NCBI RefSeq assembly: GCF_904849725.1
Contig: NC_058521.1
Coordinates: 347,184,638 to 347,248,637 of the forward strand
Reading direction: 5' to 3'
DNA from: Hordeum vulgare subsp. vulgare
Taxonomy: Eukaryota > Streptophyta > Magnoliopsida > Poales > Poaceae
Length of the DNA stretch: 64,000 nucleotides
In this document: piece after piece, positions 11,546 through 24,440 of the stretch
Layout of the letters: the number at the start of each line of letters is the position of its first letter
Numbering within the stretch: the stretch's first letter is position 1
Notes under the pieces: generated by a model
What the model was told of the DNA's origin: nothing
Databases searched by the model: none
What the model saw: only the letters and a program-made list of their open reading frames with translations
Program-made: the position numbers and the translations under genes

Positions 11546-13248
11546 GTGCTACAACCAACCTTTAGGATAATATTAGAACCAAAATGTTAATAATAAGTTT
11601 TTCCACACACCGTCAGATATCCAGAACCATTATCATTCAACCAACTTGTGCTCCAAGGAACGACTCTAAGACCGACACTTGACCTATCAAATGACCCTCC
11701 TTAACCGTGGACACGGCTACTCGAACAGTTCTGACTCTAGAGAGGATGTACTCTTTACCCATAACTCACGGGTTCCGATAGTCCATATGACTAATCCCAT
11801 GTATGGTATTTTAGAAGGACACACTCAAAATTAGCACGCACCCATTTTACTCCCGTGAAGCCCGGCTTCACCCGGACAACGCTGCCAGGGAAAAACCATA
11901 AGATGGGGACACTCCTACCTCGATTAGCATGGGATCAAATTTATATCGTGCGCTATAAGGGAGTGCCCTCCCTCTCAGTCCCAAACCGGAAACACCCATG
12001 CCCCTTGACCAGATGATTGGATTTAGTCCAGGTCCATGGATACCTTCATCCCGTCCCCTCTACTTGGTGTGCAACTGATAATATGTCTACGACGGACTAT
12101 ACCGAATTCTCATTCAGGAAACTGTGGCAGAACGATAATGGAAGTAAGACACTAACAAGACTCGATCTAGGTTGATACTAGAGTTATTACTTTCTTTACA
12201 TCACTATCATGCAATTGTCATGACGAGGACATAACGTATCACGTTTCGCATGACTAAGTTATCCATGACCTCTCACAACCATCACTTGTCGTAGTCATGT
12301 TTTAACTTTGATCATGAGAGATGCAATATGCTTGATTAATGCATGGGATGAATGTTAATTTCTGTTAGTGCTCAAACAACACATCAAAAGTTCGAACATG
12401 CTTGCCTCATTCCACGTAGTCAGGATCGAGCTCGGTGAAGTTAACATGGGCGTTTCCTTCATCGGAATCTATGTCATACAACATATACCGTCGTAAGAGC
12501 TAAGGGCTAGATACTCTCTCCAAATAATTTTCAAACAAATCTGAAAATAAACTAGACCCTTAGAGCAAGATTTTGCAAAAAGAATCAACTCAAAAGATGT
12601 TATAGATTATTAGTTATAAGCAAAACAAGATCAAGGACCATTCTGTAATAAAACATTGTCTGTCCAGGGCTAGTTCTAGAAAACTCAAAATGCCCCAAGG
12701 GTTATGCCCTCACCGGCAGCAAAGAAAACTTCTAGAGAAGGCGCTTTCAAAGAAAACGATTTGAAAAAGAATAGAACTCTGACGAGGGGGTCCAACCCAG
12801 TCTGGTTCGAAACTCACCGGCATGAGAGGCGCGTGGTGGTCGCCATCCGCTATAGAAGAAGGACAAGCTGAGGTCACTCACACACTGACCGAGTTCCTGC
12901 GAGTCGATTTGAGGGGGATTGGATTGAAGAGGGTGCTCTCTGTCGATGGTGACCTAGCTCCGGGGAACGACAGCGTCGGTCACCACGGAATCTCACCGAA
13001 GGAATGGTCCGCGACTAAATTGGAGAGCGGCTTAGGAAGAGGAGATCACCAGGGAACTACTGAGAGGCTCGGGGGCTCACCTCTACTCTTATCTTGCTCG
13101 AGCACCATCTAGAACAGGTGCGTATTGATGTGGCCGGAGTTGGAGAAGAAGACCTCTCCGAGGCCCTTCTCTGGCTTTGGCAAGGTTTTGGAGTGAGGAA
13201 AGGAGGATGTGAAGCTGATGAGCGGTTCGGCAGCAACGGAGGGGCTCT

Positions 13249-13256
13249 ATTTATAG
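13249..13256 (-). promoter_or_regulatory. TATA box of the element B LTR
   Basis: Minus-strand TATAAATA about 1.1 kb inside the LTR from its polypurine-tract side. In the right-hand 5' LTR the equivalent is degraded, with a G inside the box at about 22431, so the copy that would drive transcription is damaged. Confidence 0.65.
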
Positions 13257-14395
13257 AAGTCCGAGAGGGGTGACGCGGAGCTTAACTCCGACAATCAATT
13301 CCGGTGATCTAGGGGCTTAATCAGGTGGTTAGGTGGTCGCTTCAGTACCTACTTAGCATAGGGAATCCATTTTCGGTCAAAGCTTGATAATTCATTGGTG
13401 CAGGACGTGGCTCAACCTGCGGTTCTATCTACGCACGGCGGCAGCACAGGGCGTGCTCTGCGGTGCCCGGGGTGTGGCGAAGGCAAACGTAGCACGCACT
13501 GTAGGCCAGCGACACGCGGAGCTCACAGGGGCGAGGGACAGTGCCGAAACGGCGAGGGCTATAGCAGGGGGGCTCTGGTGGCCGCGGCAGCCGCTGCTAG
13601 TTCTACTGCCAGAGCTGGCTGGCTCAGGCCAGCTCACCACTGACGCTAGCAAGCGTCCAAAAGAGCGTGTGGCTGGTGTATAGACTCGAGCATAGGGGGA
13701 GCCATCCTTGCTGATACTACTGAGATTGACGAGGCGACAAACTGAAGCGGTGAAACACCGAATCTCTGAATCTTTGACAGAATCTGGTTCACAGACTGTG
13801 GCCAATGCACACAGGTGCTTGATCAATTGAAAAAGGAACATGGAAAAGGTTGTTGGAGCTGAAAATTTATGAGATGGCCTCTCATTGGGTGCAGAGGCAC
13901 TCTGTAAATTTTCAGAATTTTTGCAAATGTTTAAGATAGGTTTTTAATGAAAATAGAATATTTTAGTCAAACTTGAGTCAAATCAAATTTAAAAATTTCA
14001 AACTTGTGAACCCAATGTTTTTGGTTTAAATGGGTTTAGGGTACTGAGGTCTTCTAAGTATAGGAGTTTGGATCTCAAAGTACAAAGGAAACTATGAGTT
14101 CCTCTCAAAGTTCGCTCGGGTCAAAACTAATTACAGAGAACCCTTTTAATTGAAATAAAATATGAAAGGTGGTTAAACCCTTCTAAAACTTTGATGAGTT
14201 CCAAACCAAATCATTTTGAAGAGAGGCAAACAAAAGTCCTTTCTTAAACCAGACATGTTGGGAAACAAAGCTCAAAATATTTTCTTAAAAGGTTATCCAG
14301 GAAACTGAAGAGTTTTCACCAAGCCAAATTTTTAAATCCCTTTTAAAACAACTCAATGTCAAAGAAATCCGATTTTCAAAATTGTGGGTGTTACA

Positions 14396-14410
14396 ACACC
14401 TACCACCTTA
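14396..14410 (-). other. Polypurine tract of element B
   Basis: Minus strand AAGGTGGTAGGTGT runs directly into the LTR start TGTAACACCC. Position and composition fit a plus-strand primer. Confidence 0.7.
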
Positions 14411-15960
14411 AGAAAAATCTCGTCCCCGAGATTTGAGCCAGTCCTCAAGAAGCTGTGGGTGTTCTTTCTGCAGAAAATCTTCTCTTTCCCAAGTGGGCTC
14501 ATCCTCTAAATGGTTGCTCAGGTGTACTGTGAATAGCTTGGTGACTTTCTGGCGTGTCCTCCTTTCTACCTCGTATAATATCCTCACGGGGTGTTCCTGA
14601 TAGGATAGGTCTGGTTGCACTTCTGTATTGTCATGGGCTACCTATTGATCGGGGTTCCTTACACACTTCCTTAGTTGCAAAATATGGAACACGTTGTGCA
14701 CATCTGACAGTTCCGCTGGTAGGTCGAGTTGATAGGCAACTTGTCCCCTTCAAGCAATTATCCGAAATAGACGGATGAAGCATGGCGCAAGCTTTCCCTT
14801 GACATTGAACCTTTGTAGTACTCTCATTGGTGATACCTTGAGATACACATAATCATTTGGATCAAAGCCGACGTCATGGTGTTTTTTATCGTAATAGCTC
14901 TTCTGACGGCTTTGGCATGTCTTGAGTCTATCCCTTATGAGCTTTACCTTGTCCTTGGTCACTTGAAGCAGTCGCAGGCCGAAGATACAATTATCTCTGG
15001 TTTCTAGCCAATTTAGAGGCGTACGACATCTTCCATATAAGGCTTCAAAAGGTGACATTTTTAGGATAGCCTGATAGCTGTTGTTGTACGAGAATTCGGC
15101 GTAAGGCAAACCATCCTCCCAACTATTTCCATATGTGAGTACACAAGCTCTGAGCATGTCATCGAGAATCTGATTCACACGTTCGGTCTGTCCTCCAGTT
15201 TGAGGTTGATATGTTGTGCTGAATACTAACTGGGTTCCCAATGCTTGTTGCAAATAATCCCAAAACCTTGATGTAAATTGGGTGCCTCTATCAGATACAA
15301 TAGTTTTAGGTATCCCATGTAAGAAGGCGATGTGGGCGAGGTATAATATGGCCAGCTTCTGAGTGGAGTAAGTAGTCTTTACCAGAATGAAGTGAGCCAC
15401 CTTGGTGAGTTGATCTGTGATAACCCGTATAACATCGTGTTTGTGTTGTTACTTGGGTATTCCGACAATGAAGTCCATGCCTTCCTCATCCCACTTCCAC
15501 TAGGGTATCTTCATAGGCTGCGACAATCCTGTTGGCTTCTGGTGTTCTGCCTTGATCCGTTGGCATGAATCACAGTTGGCAATGAAAGAAGCAATATCCC
15601 TTCTCATCCCATGCCACCAATATTTTGCTTGTAGATCCTCGATCTTTTTTGTACCTCCAGGATGGATTGAGTATGGCACATTGTGAGCTTCTTCCAAAAT
15701 TTGAACTTTGAGCTCCTCTTGGTCTGGTACGCATAGTCGGTCTCCATACCATAATATTCCCTGTTCATCAATAATAAATTCTGGTGCCTTACCAAGGTCC
15801 ACCTTTCTCTTTATGCCTTTAATGTTGGGGTTCTCCTTCTGAGCCTTCTTGATATTCTCATCCAGAGTGGGTTGTACTTCTAGTTGTGCCACAATGCCTC
15901 CTAGGATGAGAAGCAGGTTTAGAAGAGCGAACTCTCTAGCTACTTCGGGTCTTAGGTTTG
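14408..15960 (-). pseudogene. Element B integrase and chromodomain (broken)
   Basis: Zinc-finger domain at 15500-15892, with EAHNVPYSIHPG and CDSCQR. The catalytic core at 14750-15400 is nearly intact, with VSDRGTQFTSRFWDYLQ and the glutamate in GGQTERVNQILDDML. It runs on to a GPY-like region (VYLKVSPMRVLQRF) and then, after breaks, a chromodomain at 14408-14620 (RILYEVERRTRQK, DEPTWEREDFL). The MDF segment of the core, with the first catalytic Asp, is cut by a stop near 15450. The 216-codon open stretch at 14750-15400 is the best preserved integrase in the window. Likely inactive overall. Confidence 0.87.
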
Positions 15961-15976
15961 GTACCCGTTCTTTGCC

Positions 15977-17400
15977 TTAGGTGGGGTTCCTGCTGAGAGC
16001 ATTGGCTACCACGTTAGCCTTACCAGGGTGGTAATGAATACCAACGTCGTAATCCTTCATTAATTCCAGCCAATGGCGTTGTCGTAGGTTGACATCAGGT
16101 TGCGTGAAAATATGCTTGAGACTCTTATGATCTGTATATATCTCATAGCGATTTCCAAGTAGGAAGTGCCTCCACTCCTTGAGAGCACGTATCACTACGG
16201 CCAATTCCAAATCATGAGTGGGTTAATTTTCTTCATGTCGTCGAAATTGTCTTGAGGCGTAAGACATGACTTTCCCTTCCCGCATAAGTACGCATCCCTG
16301 ACCTTTTCTTGAGGCATCACATATACCTCAAAATCTTTGTTTAAGTCTAGAACAATTAGTACTGGTGCCGTGGTCAGTCTCTTCTTCAGCTCTTGGAAGC
16401 TATTCTCACAGGCTTGTGTCCATTCAAACTTCTTGTCCTTTTTAGTAGCTGGGTCATGGGTTTGGTGATAGTGGAAAAACTTCTAATAAATGTTCGGTAA
16501 TCCTTAGGTGCTCTACATGTTCACTTACAACCTTTACCTTCTCAGGATCCATGACTATGACTTCGAGGAAACTTCGTATATCTGTCACGCTAGTTGATTG
16601 CGCCCATTCACTTACAACCTTGACCTTCTGAGGATCGACAACTATGCTTTCTTGGGTCATTATGTGTCCCAAAAATCTGACTTGTTTCAGCCAAAACTCA
16701 CATTTGCTGAACTTGGCATACAATTCATGCTTATGCAGTTCTCCCAACGCAATCCTTAGGTGCTCTGCATGTTCTTCGGGGTTCTTGGAGTAGACAAGTA
16801 TGTCGTCGATGAAGACTACAAACAACTTATCCATGTACTTCATGAATACCTTATTCATTAAATGCACGAAGTAAGCCGACACATTTATTAGTCCGAAAGG
16901 CATCACACTTAACTCATACAATCCATATCGTGACTTAAATGATGTCTTTGTAATGTCTTCTGAAGGTATCTTAAGTTGATGATACCCTGAACGCAAATCA
17001 ATTTTTGAGAATACTTTTGCTTGTGCTAACTGGTCAAACAAATCATTTATCTTGGGAAGTGGATACTTCTTCTTGATGGTGGCCATGTTGAGGGCTCGAT
17101 AATCGACACAAAGTCTTAGTGTCCCATATCTCTTTTTGGCAAATAATACTGTTAATCCTCAAGGCGAAGAGCTGGGTCTGATGTATCCTTTGTCCGACAA
17201 CTCTTTTGTTTGTTTCTTGAGTTCGACTAATTCAGTAGGTGCGATGTGGTATGGTTTCTTGTATATTTGGGTTGTACCGGATGCAAGCTCAATAACGAAT
17301 TCTATTTATCGGTTTGATGGCATATGTGGTAGTTCGTCACGAAATACATCCAGAAATTAACACACTACTGGAACGTGCTTTATCTCAATAGCCTCCATTT
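15977..17400 (-). pseudogene. Element B reverse transcriptase and RNase H (broken, with internal duplications)
   Basis: RT at 16454-17086 and upstream to about 17400 keeps [30 protein letters not shown] and catalytic [10 protein letters not shown] at about 16795-16820. RNase H C-terminal sequence at 15977-16210 has [13 protein letters not shown] and [14 protein letters not shown]. Between them, 16499-16560 is extra DNA made of copies of two nearby segments, which replaces the conserved GLAGYYR stretch and shifts the frame. Another break lies near 16320. Enzymes as in other gypsy elements; dead here. Confidence 0.85.
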
Positions 17401-17790
17401 TATTCAGCCGAGCTTGAGTTGACTTCTTGCTTCAAATGCTGCAACTTTTACTCTTTTTCTTGATGGTGGGTGAGTGTGACTATTCGGTTGAAACAGTAAA
17501 TAAATCCCTTGTTGGTATTGAGCCCATCCATTCCCAAAATAACATCAAAATTGTTGCTTTTGATCAAGATGGGATGTTCCCAAAATGTCAAACCTTCCAT
17601 CTCAATGGTAACATCCTTGCAATATTTTTTGTGTAACCTAATGTACTCCCGGGGACTTGATGGCCATCTAATTTTCCAAGGGGAGGGTTGAAAAGTTGTG
17701 TTTCAAGGAATTTTTTCCGAAATGAACGAATGTGAAGCTCCAGAATCAAACAAAACTATGGCAGGAATTTCGTTGACATGAGACTTACAG
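17400..17790 (-). pseudogene. Element B protease (broken)
   Basis: The aspartic protease motif IVLFDSGASHSFIS is encoded at about 17735-17780, at the end of the frame shared with gag (17703-18383). Downstream the frame is lost, but similarity to the PR segments of A and G continues to about 17480. The Asp-Ser-Gly triad is intact; the domain as a whole is not. Confidence 0.75.
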
Positions 17791-18560
17791 AGTACTATCT
17801 CTGGTGCGTTCATAGCATCTTCTTTGGCGACAAGATTCATGTGACCCTTCCTATGATTGTTGTTGGGATTGAAGTTGTTGCGCTTTGTTGCTAAGTCATA
17901 GCTAGGAGGGTTTGTTTTGGTCGTACCATTCTCGGCCTTTGGGCATTGTCGGGCGAACTGTCCAGCCTCTCCACACGCAAAATAGGTGAGACCGGGGCGG
18001 TGAGTAAAATCCTTGTTCCTCGCATAAAAGTGGGTGTTGACTCGATTGGTTGAAGTTGGGGCACAAGGAGTTTGATTCCTTGTGTCCTCAGTCTGGTGCT
18101 TGATGTTGCGATTTGGTGCCGAGTTATTATGACGACGCTTACGAATGTGGAGGATATTTTCCCACCACGAGGCTGCTACTCTAGTCAGATAGTGAGGTGT
18201 GTAGAGTACCTTCCCATGGTTAGAACGTTGTGCAATAATAAACTTTCTTTCAATGTCATGTAGCCAATCGTCGGCTTCCATAGGTTTGCCGGTGTGCGGA
18301 CGTGTCCTCTGTAATTCAGCCAGCCTGGAGTTTTGTGGGTGTGGCCCATGCTGATTTCCCATATTCATTAGGTGGTTCATCATCTCGTGATGTTGTTGCT
18401 GGCTCTTCTCACAAAGACAACAAACTTCCGAAAATGCTCGGTCGCTATCGTGTTCGCTTGACTATCCTTGAGCGAAATCATTTCCAATCTCAGCAGACTC
18501 ATTTCCTGCCTGCATTCATGGCATGGAACGTGTCGAGGGAGGGCTCATTTTCTCAAAGCT
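17703..18560 (-). pseudogene. Element B gag, internally deleted
   Basis: Frame 17703-18383 starts with MMNHLMNMGNQHG, followed by a gag core fragment (ADDWLHDIERKF, HYLTRVAASWWENI). It then jumps to the zinc-knuckle region YFACGEAGQFARQC at about 17970. Compared with gag in A and G, about 130 residues between AASWWENI and the knuckle are missing. In the knuckle the first Cys is Tyr and the His is Gln, so it could not bind zinc normally. Confidence 0.8.
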
Positions 18561-19089
18561 GGGTTAATGTTGCAAAAACCAAATGAGAAATCCAAGTTCA
18601 AGGGGAAAATAAAAATAAAATTTTAGCCAAGGAAACACCATGAAAATATTTTTCATAAAATAACCATCGTGTTTGGAGAAGGGTTGCGGTACATCTGACA
18701 TCGTGCATAATTTTACATATCACACAGGTCGTACTCTCGTATGCCTCACACGTTATTTAATATAGTGCACTTCTCCTGGTCCTACACGACGCAACACGAC
18801 TACATCCCTTCAGCCAAAGAGCACACCATCATACATATCATACATATCATACAAGCACACTGACGTTCTGCTGCACGATATCTAGGTGGAGTCGGAAGGA
18901 ACCTAGATCGGTTAGCCCAAGGAAAGTCCTAGATGAGGAGCTGGGGAGTCCACTTCCTCTAGCACGGACTCTAGGCGGACTGCACGAGATGACGAAGCAT
19001 GAACCAGACTAGTAGGCATAGCAGCTCTAATGGGGGTAGGAGCAATGACTTGATTGAACTCTTTAATCATAGGCAGCACGCGACGAAGC

Positions 19090-19620
19090 TGGGCTAGAGG
19101 AGTGCACGAAGCAAAGGAATATGGGCATGACCGAGGTGGTGCTGGGCAAAGGAGCTCATGCCTTCTCTAAGGACGAGTAAGGGCGTCCATGCGAGCAGCC
19201 ACCAAGTCGTCCACCAAGCCGTCGAAGGCTGAATCAAGGCTATGAGGTACTGCACGGGGATCCCAATAGCATCGTCTTCCTCTCCTGTGGGGCAGGCAAA
19301 CAAAGTGACTGGTGTACGACACGTGGCACGGAAGGTAGTGATAAGGACGAGTCTTCATCACTGGGATGGTGTCCAGAAGATGGGCAATCGCCTCCCTTGC
19401 TTCCATCTGAATAGCATGCCTCTATGTAGGCATGGCTCGCCCGACAAAACGAAGATGACGGGCCTCCGGTCGCCCACCAATAAAATGCACTGATGTCTGA
19501 TGCATAGTCAAGGAGTCGCTGATCTTGTGATTGTAGAATGTGTACTCGGTGCGAGTCGTTGGTCCAATCGCGATCTTGGCAATGACGGAAAGAAGTCACG
19601 AAAATCCCTCCGGCTTGTTG
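19090..19620 (-). pseudogene. Element B ORF0 upstream of gag (broken)
   Basis: Between the primer-binding site and gag, the minus strand encodes TSVHFIGGRPEARHLRFVG, then after one stop MEAREAIAHLLDTIPV (19350-19406) and a tail reaching about 19167. The AREAIAHLL pattern matches AARKALIHLRDIL in the ORF0 of element G (about 47770-47800). I do not recognise a function. The Ala/Arg helix following a short strand-rich segment has the look of a small nucleic-acid-binding fold, but that is a guess. Confidence 0.5.
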
Positions 19621-19792
19621 GCAAATACCTGAGACGGGAAACCGTTGCCAGCCATCTACACAGTAGACAAAATTTCCATATAGTCACAACATAAATATAT
19701 GTTGACTAACACAAAAATATCTACAACATGCAGAATAATAAAAATAGCTAATCCGGTTAGCGATCGTGCCTAGGGTTTTCCTACAGTCAGCC

Positions 19793-19806
19793 TGGCTGTG
19801 ATACCA
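19793..19806 (-). other. Primer-binding site of element B (initiator tRNA-Met type)
   Basis: Minus strand TGGTATCACAGC differs in one base from TGGTATCAGAGC, the complement of plant initiator tRNA-Met, and lies four bases inside the 5' LTR edge at 19811. Confidence 0.85.
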
Positions 19807-19810
19807 TGGT

Positions 19811-22800
19811 TGTTAGGACCGGTTTCCAAATAAAATAATTTATTGGAAATCAGCCATGAGCGTCACCAGTGTAGAAAAATATTTCCCACTGATAGACGCA
19901 TCTCGATACAGAAAACCAGTAGTACTTAATATTAAACACAATAGAGCGGAGGTCGCTCTACAAATTATTACAACATGTCCAAGTCTCACACGGACGGATA
20001 TGTTACAGTGGTAATGGGCTAACTCTACCGCTCGTAATAAAGGGGGCACATCGCCTCACCGTAATGTGACATGACAAGTACTACTACGTGCCAAACGTCA
20101 GAGTGAGGCTTGACGATTTATTCGTGGTGGCGGAAGCGGTGAAATAATGCAGTAGCAGACTCTAAGATCGCAAAACTGACTAGGACTCCTCTAGACATTG
20201 GACTCGTTATCGAACTCTTCGTCCATGAGCTCTCCTTCATCCATATCTGGCCACATCAACAAGCCAGTGAGTACTTCGAAAAGTACTCGCAAACAGTTTG
20301 CACAAAAGATGACATGCATGCAGTAAAATGTTAATATGCATGGTTCAGCTCATAACTTCTGATAATAGAGATGTTAGAAACAGTTTATGTTAGTGGCTAA
20401 TTCGGGCGGTAATCCTCCCGAGGTATCCAAACAAAAAAATAAAAATGCACTGATCGGGTGTTTGGAGCGACGCCTCGAAAGGTTAACACGTAAATATGTT
20501 ACCACCGTCGGACATTTAAGCGACACCTCATACAGGGACTAAAATAATTAACAAGCCGCAGTTGGGCGTTTTAGCGACACCATAGAAAGGGCATAAAAAT
20601 AAATCAGAAGCCATAGTCGGGCGTCTTAGCGACACCTCAGAGAGGGCATAAAAATAAATAACAAGCCACAGTCGGGCGTCTTAGTGACACCACAAAAAGG
20701 GCATAAAATAAATAAGGATTATCTGGGTGGTACAACCAACCTTCAGGATAATATTAGTACTAAAATGTTAATAATAAGTTTTTCCACACATAGTCAGATA
20801 TCCACAACCATTAACATTCCACCAACTTGTGCTCCAAGGACCGACTCTAAAACCAACACTTGACCTGTCAAACGATCGTCCTTAACCATGGACAAGGCTA
20901 CTCGAATAGTTTTGACTCTGTAGAGGATGTACTCTTTACCCATAGCTCACGGGTTCCAATAGTCCATATGGCTAATCCCGCATACAGTATTTTAGAAGAA
21001 GACACTCAAAATCAGCACACACCCATTTTACCCCTGCGAAGCCCGGCTTCACCCGGACTACGCTACTAGGAAAAAACCATAAGACGGGGAGGCTCCGACC
21101 TCGACTAGCATGGGACCAAATTTATACCACGCGCTACAAGGGAGTTCCCTCCCTCTCGGTACCTGACCGGAAACACCCATGCCCCCTCACCGGATGAATG
21201 GATTTAGTACAAGGCCATCTATACCTTCATCCCGACCCATCTACTTGGTGTGCAACTAATAATAGGCCTACGACCGGCTATACCGAATCCTCATTCAGGA
21301 AACTGTGGCAGCATGATAATGAAAGTAGGACACTGACAAGACTCGATCTAGGTCGATACTGGAGTTATTACTTTCTTTCCATCACTATCATGCACTTGTC
21401 CTGACCAGGCCATAACCTATCATGTTCCACGTGACTAGGTTATCCACGACCTCTCACAACAGTCACTTGCCATAGTTATGTTTTAACTTTGTTTATGAGA
21501 CATGCAATATGCTTGACTAATGCAAGGGATGAATGTTAAATTCTGTTACTGAGCAAACAACCCATAAAAAGTTCAAACATGCTTGCCTGGTTCCATGTAG
21601 TCAGGATTGAGCTCGGTGAAGTTAACGTTGGCGTTTCCTTCGTCGGAATTTACGTCATTCAACATACACCGTTGTAAGATCTAAGGCCTAGCTACTATCT
21701 CCAAATAATTTTCAAATAAATCTTAAAACAAACTAGACCCTAATAGCAAGATTTTCCAAAAAGAATCAATTCAAAAGTTGTTATAGATTACTAGTTATAA
21801 GAAAAGCGAGTTTAGGGACCATTTTGTAATAAACAAGAATTTGTCCACGGGCTCGTTTGAGAAAACTCAAAATGCCCGAAGGTTTATCGCTAACCCGCAG
21901 GGAAAATGGCTTCTGGAGAAGGCGCTTTCGTAGAAAAAGATTTGAAAAACAATAGAAGTCTCACGAGCGGGTCCCACCCTGCAGGTTGGAAACTCACCAA
22001 CGCCACACGTGCGTGGTGGTCACTGACGGTGATAGAAGAAGGGGAAGGACAAGCTGAGGTCACCTACACACTCATCGAGTTCTTGCAAGTTGATGGCAGG
22101 TGGATTGGACTGAAGAGGGTTCTGTGTGTCGACGCCTACCTAGCTCTGGTGGACGACGGTGTCGATTACCACCGAATCTCTCGGAAGGAATGGTCTGCGA
22201 CTAATTGGAGATCGGCTGAGGAAGAGGAGATCAGAAGGGAACTACTGAGAGGCTCGGGGGTTCACTTCTCTGATTACCTTGCTCGAGCGCCATCGAGAAT
22301 AGGAGCGGATCGAAGTGGCCGGAGTTGGAGAAGAAGGCATCTCCGAGGCCCTTCTCTGGCTTCGGCAAGGCTTTAGAGTGAGGGAAGGAGGAGGTGAAGG
22401 TGATGAGGGGTTTGGAAGCAATGGAGGGGCTCTATTTGTAGAAGCCCGAGAGGGTTGCCGCTCAGCTTAACTCCGGTGATCAATTCCGATGATCCAGGGG
22501 CTTAATCAGGTGGTTAGGTGGTCGAGTCAGTACCTACTCAGCACAGGGAATCCATTTTGAATCAAAATTTGATCAATCATCAGCACATGATGCGGCTCAA
22601 TGTTACGGTTCTATGTGGGCACGGCGGCAGCATATTGCATGTTGTGTGGTGCCCAGGGCATGGCGACGGCAAACACAGCGCGCACTGCAAGCCAGGGACA
22701 CAGAGCTCACAAGTGCGTGGGACGGTGCCAAAACAGTGTGGGCTGCAACAGGGGGGCTCTAGTGGCTATGGCAGCCGTTGCTGCTACTGCTGCCAGAGCT

Positions 22801-23723
22801 GGCTAGGTCAGGCCAGCTCACCATCGATGCTAGCATGCGTCCAAAAGAGCATGCGGCGGGTGGATAGGCTCGAGCACAGGGGTGAGCCATCCTCGCCGAT
22901 ACTACTAAGATTGATGAGGCGACACACTGAAGCGGCCAAACACTGAATCTCTGAAGCTTTGACTGAATCGGGTTCAGAGATTGTGGCCAACGCACACCAG
23001 GTGCTTGATCAATTGAAAAAGGCACGTGGAAAAGGTTGTTGGAGTTGAAAATTTATGAGATGGCCTCTCATTGGGTTCAGAGGCAGTTTGTAAATTTTCA
23101 AAAAAATTGCAAATGTTTAAGACAGGTTTTTAATGGAAACAGAATATTTTGGTCAAACTTGAGTCAAATCAAATTTGAAATTTTCAAACTTTTGAACCCA
23201 AGGTTTTTGGTGAAATGGGTTGAGGGTACTGAGGTCTTCTAGGTATATGGTTTTGGGTCTCAAAGTCCAAAGGAAACTATGAATTCCTTTGAAAGTTTGC
23301 TCGGGTCAAAACTGATTACAGAAAACCCTTTTAATAGAAATGAAATATGAAAGGTGGTTAAACCCTTCTAAAACTTGGAGGACTCACCTAAGATGAGATC
23401 CTAGATGATGGGGAGTTGTCATATGATAGAAATCGGAAGGGATGGAGGAAAGAAAAATCTTGAAGAAGTTGGACAACGGAACCTAAGGAGACTTATTCTA
23501 AAGGTTTGTTGAAATAATAAAAAGGCCTTTCAAACCAAATCATTTTGAAGAGAGGTAGACAGAAGTCCTTCTTAAACCAGACATGTTCGGAATGAAAGCA
23601 TAAAAGATATTCTTAAAATGTTTTTTAGGAAAATCAAGAGTTTTCATCAAGCAAAATTTTTAAATCCCTTTTAAAACAACACAAAGTCAAATAAATCAAA
23701 TTTTAAAATTTGTGGGTGTTACA
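19811..23723 (-). repeat. 5' LTR of element B
   Basis: 3913 bp partner of 10630-14395. It contains the tandem array at 20455-20720 and a 150 bp block at 23376-23530 absent from the other LTR. The TATA position (about 22428-22435) is mutated. Confidence 0.92.
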
Positions 23724-24440
23724 GTATACTATGATGACATGAATTAATTTTTAATAACCACGCAATCCGGCCATGTGGTGCTAACATATAAAGAGTACAC
23801 GGGGGATTATGTTATATTACGATGCAACGTAAGAAACTTCTTTCGGAAAAAATAGTTCCTTGATGGGTTCCTTTTTCCACGCTTCTACATAGGTTGTAGT
23901 CGGAGTAGCCGTTTATCCGTGTAGTACAGACAACTCTTATGCACGACATAAAGTGCCGATTATATGGACATGTTCATATCCGACCAAGTTGTCTCTTAAG
24001 AAACGCTAGATTTTGGCTTTAACCATATGAGGTACGTATCCGGGCAAACCGGTCGTAACAAGCGCAGCGGTGCTCCCTTTACCCTCTAGCCGAACATATT
24101 GGGAATATAGAGAGTAAGCACAGGAGCTAGGCAACCCAACATTGCTAGGATCTTAAGTCCAATTGATGCATATAATGGCAGGAATTGATGTTGAGTCGAG
24201 GTGTATATATAAACAAGTAGGTGTGACGAATACTATGAACGACTTCTTGATGAATACTCGAGGTGCTATTTGATTATTCCATCTAGCATGGGTGTTCTGA
24301 TAAATGCTCGAAGCCGTTCGGTGAAGCCGAACAAATCCTCAGACCGTCTAATAAGCCCTACAAAATAAAAATAGAAAAACTTTTGGCTAAAAGAAAAAGG
24401 CAATGATCGAAAGAAGGTAATGACATCAGTCTAGATGTAG
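23724..24440. other. Element C spacer between convergent antisense ORF and pol
   Basis: Continues element C from 10629. It has no open frame and no repeat that I can see. It separates the end of the plus-strand additional ORF from the end of the minus-strand integrase, which is the usual arrangement in Tat elements. Confidence 0.55.

Larger units (their letters stand above)
10630..14395 (-). repeat. 3' LTR of element B
   Basis: 3766 bp, aligned along its length with 19811-23723. It lacks a block of about 150 bp that the other copy carries at 23376-23530. It contains the 55 bp tandem repeat (11275-11545) and a TATA box at 13249-13256. Several plus-strand ORFs at 12822-13683 lie in GC-rich leader DNA and have no recognisable product. 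Confidence 0.92.
10630..23723 (-). mobile_element. Element B: Tekay/Del-like chromovirus with 3.8-3.9 kb LTRs
   Basis: Complete but decayed minus-strand gypsy element. The LTRs are 10630-14395 and 19811-23723, both starting TGTNAGGACCGG and ending GTGTTACA on the plus strand. The primer-binding site is at 19793-19806 and the polypurine tract at 14396-14410. The coding order from the right is ORF0, gag, PR, RT, RH, IN, chromodomain. The flanks are GCATC (10625-10629) and GTATA (23724-23728), three of five identical, so a decayed TSD. The DNA on both sides belongs to element C, which supports these boundaries. It is a different family from A/G, as the LTRs do not align, but of the same clade. 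Confidence 0.88.

Noticed and set aside
13384..13841. ORFs on both strands near 13400-13840
   Set aside because: LTR of element B; the equivalent frames in the other LTR (22518-22946) are not conserved at protein level.
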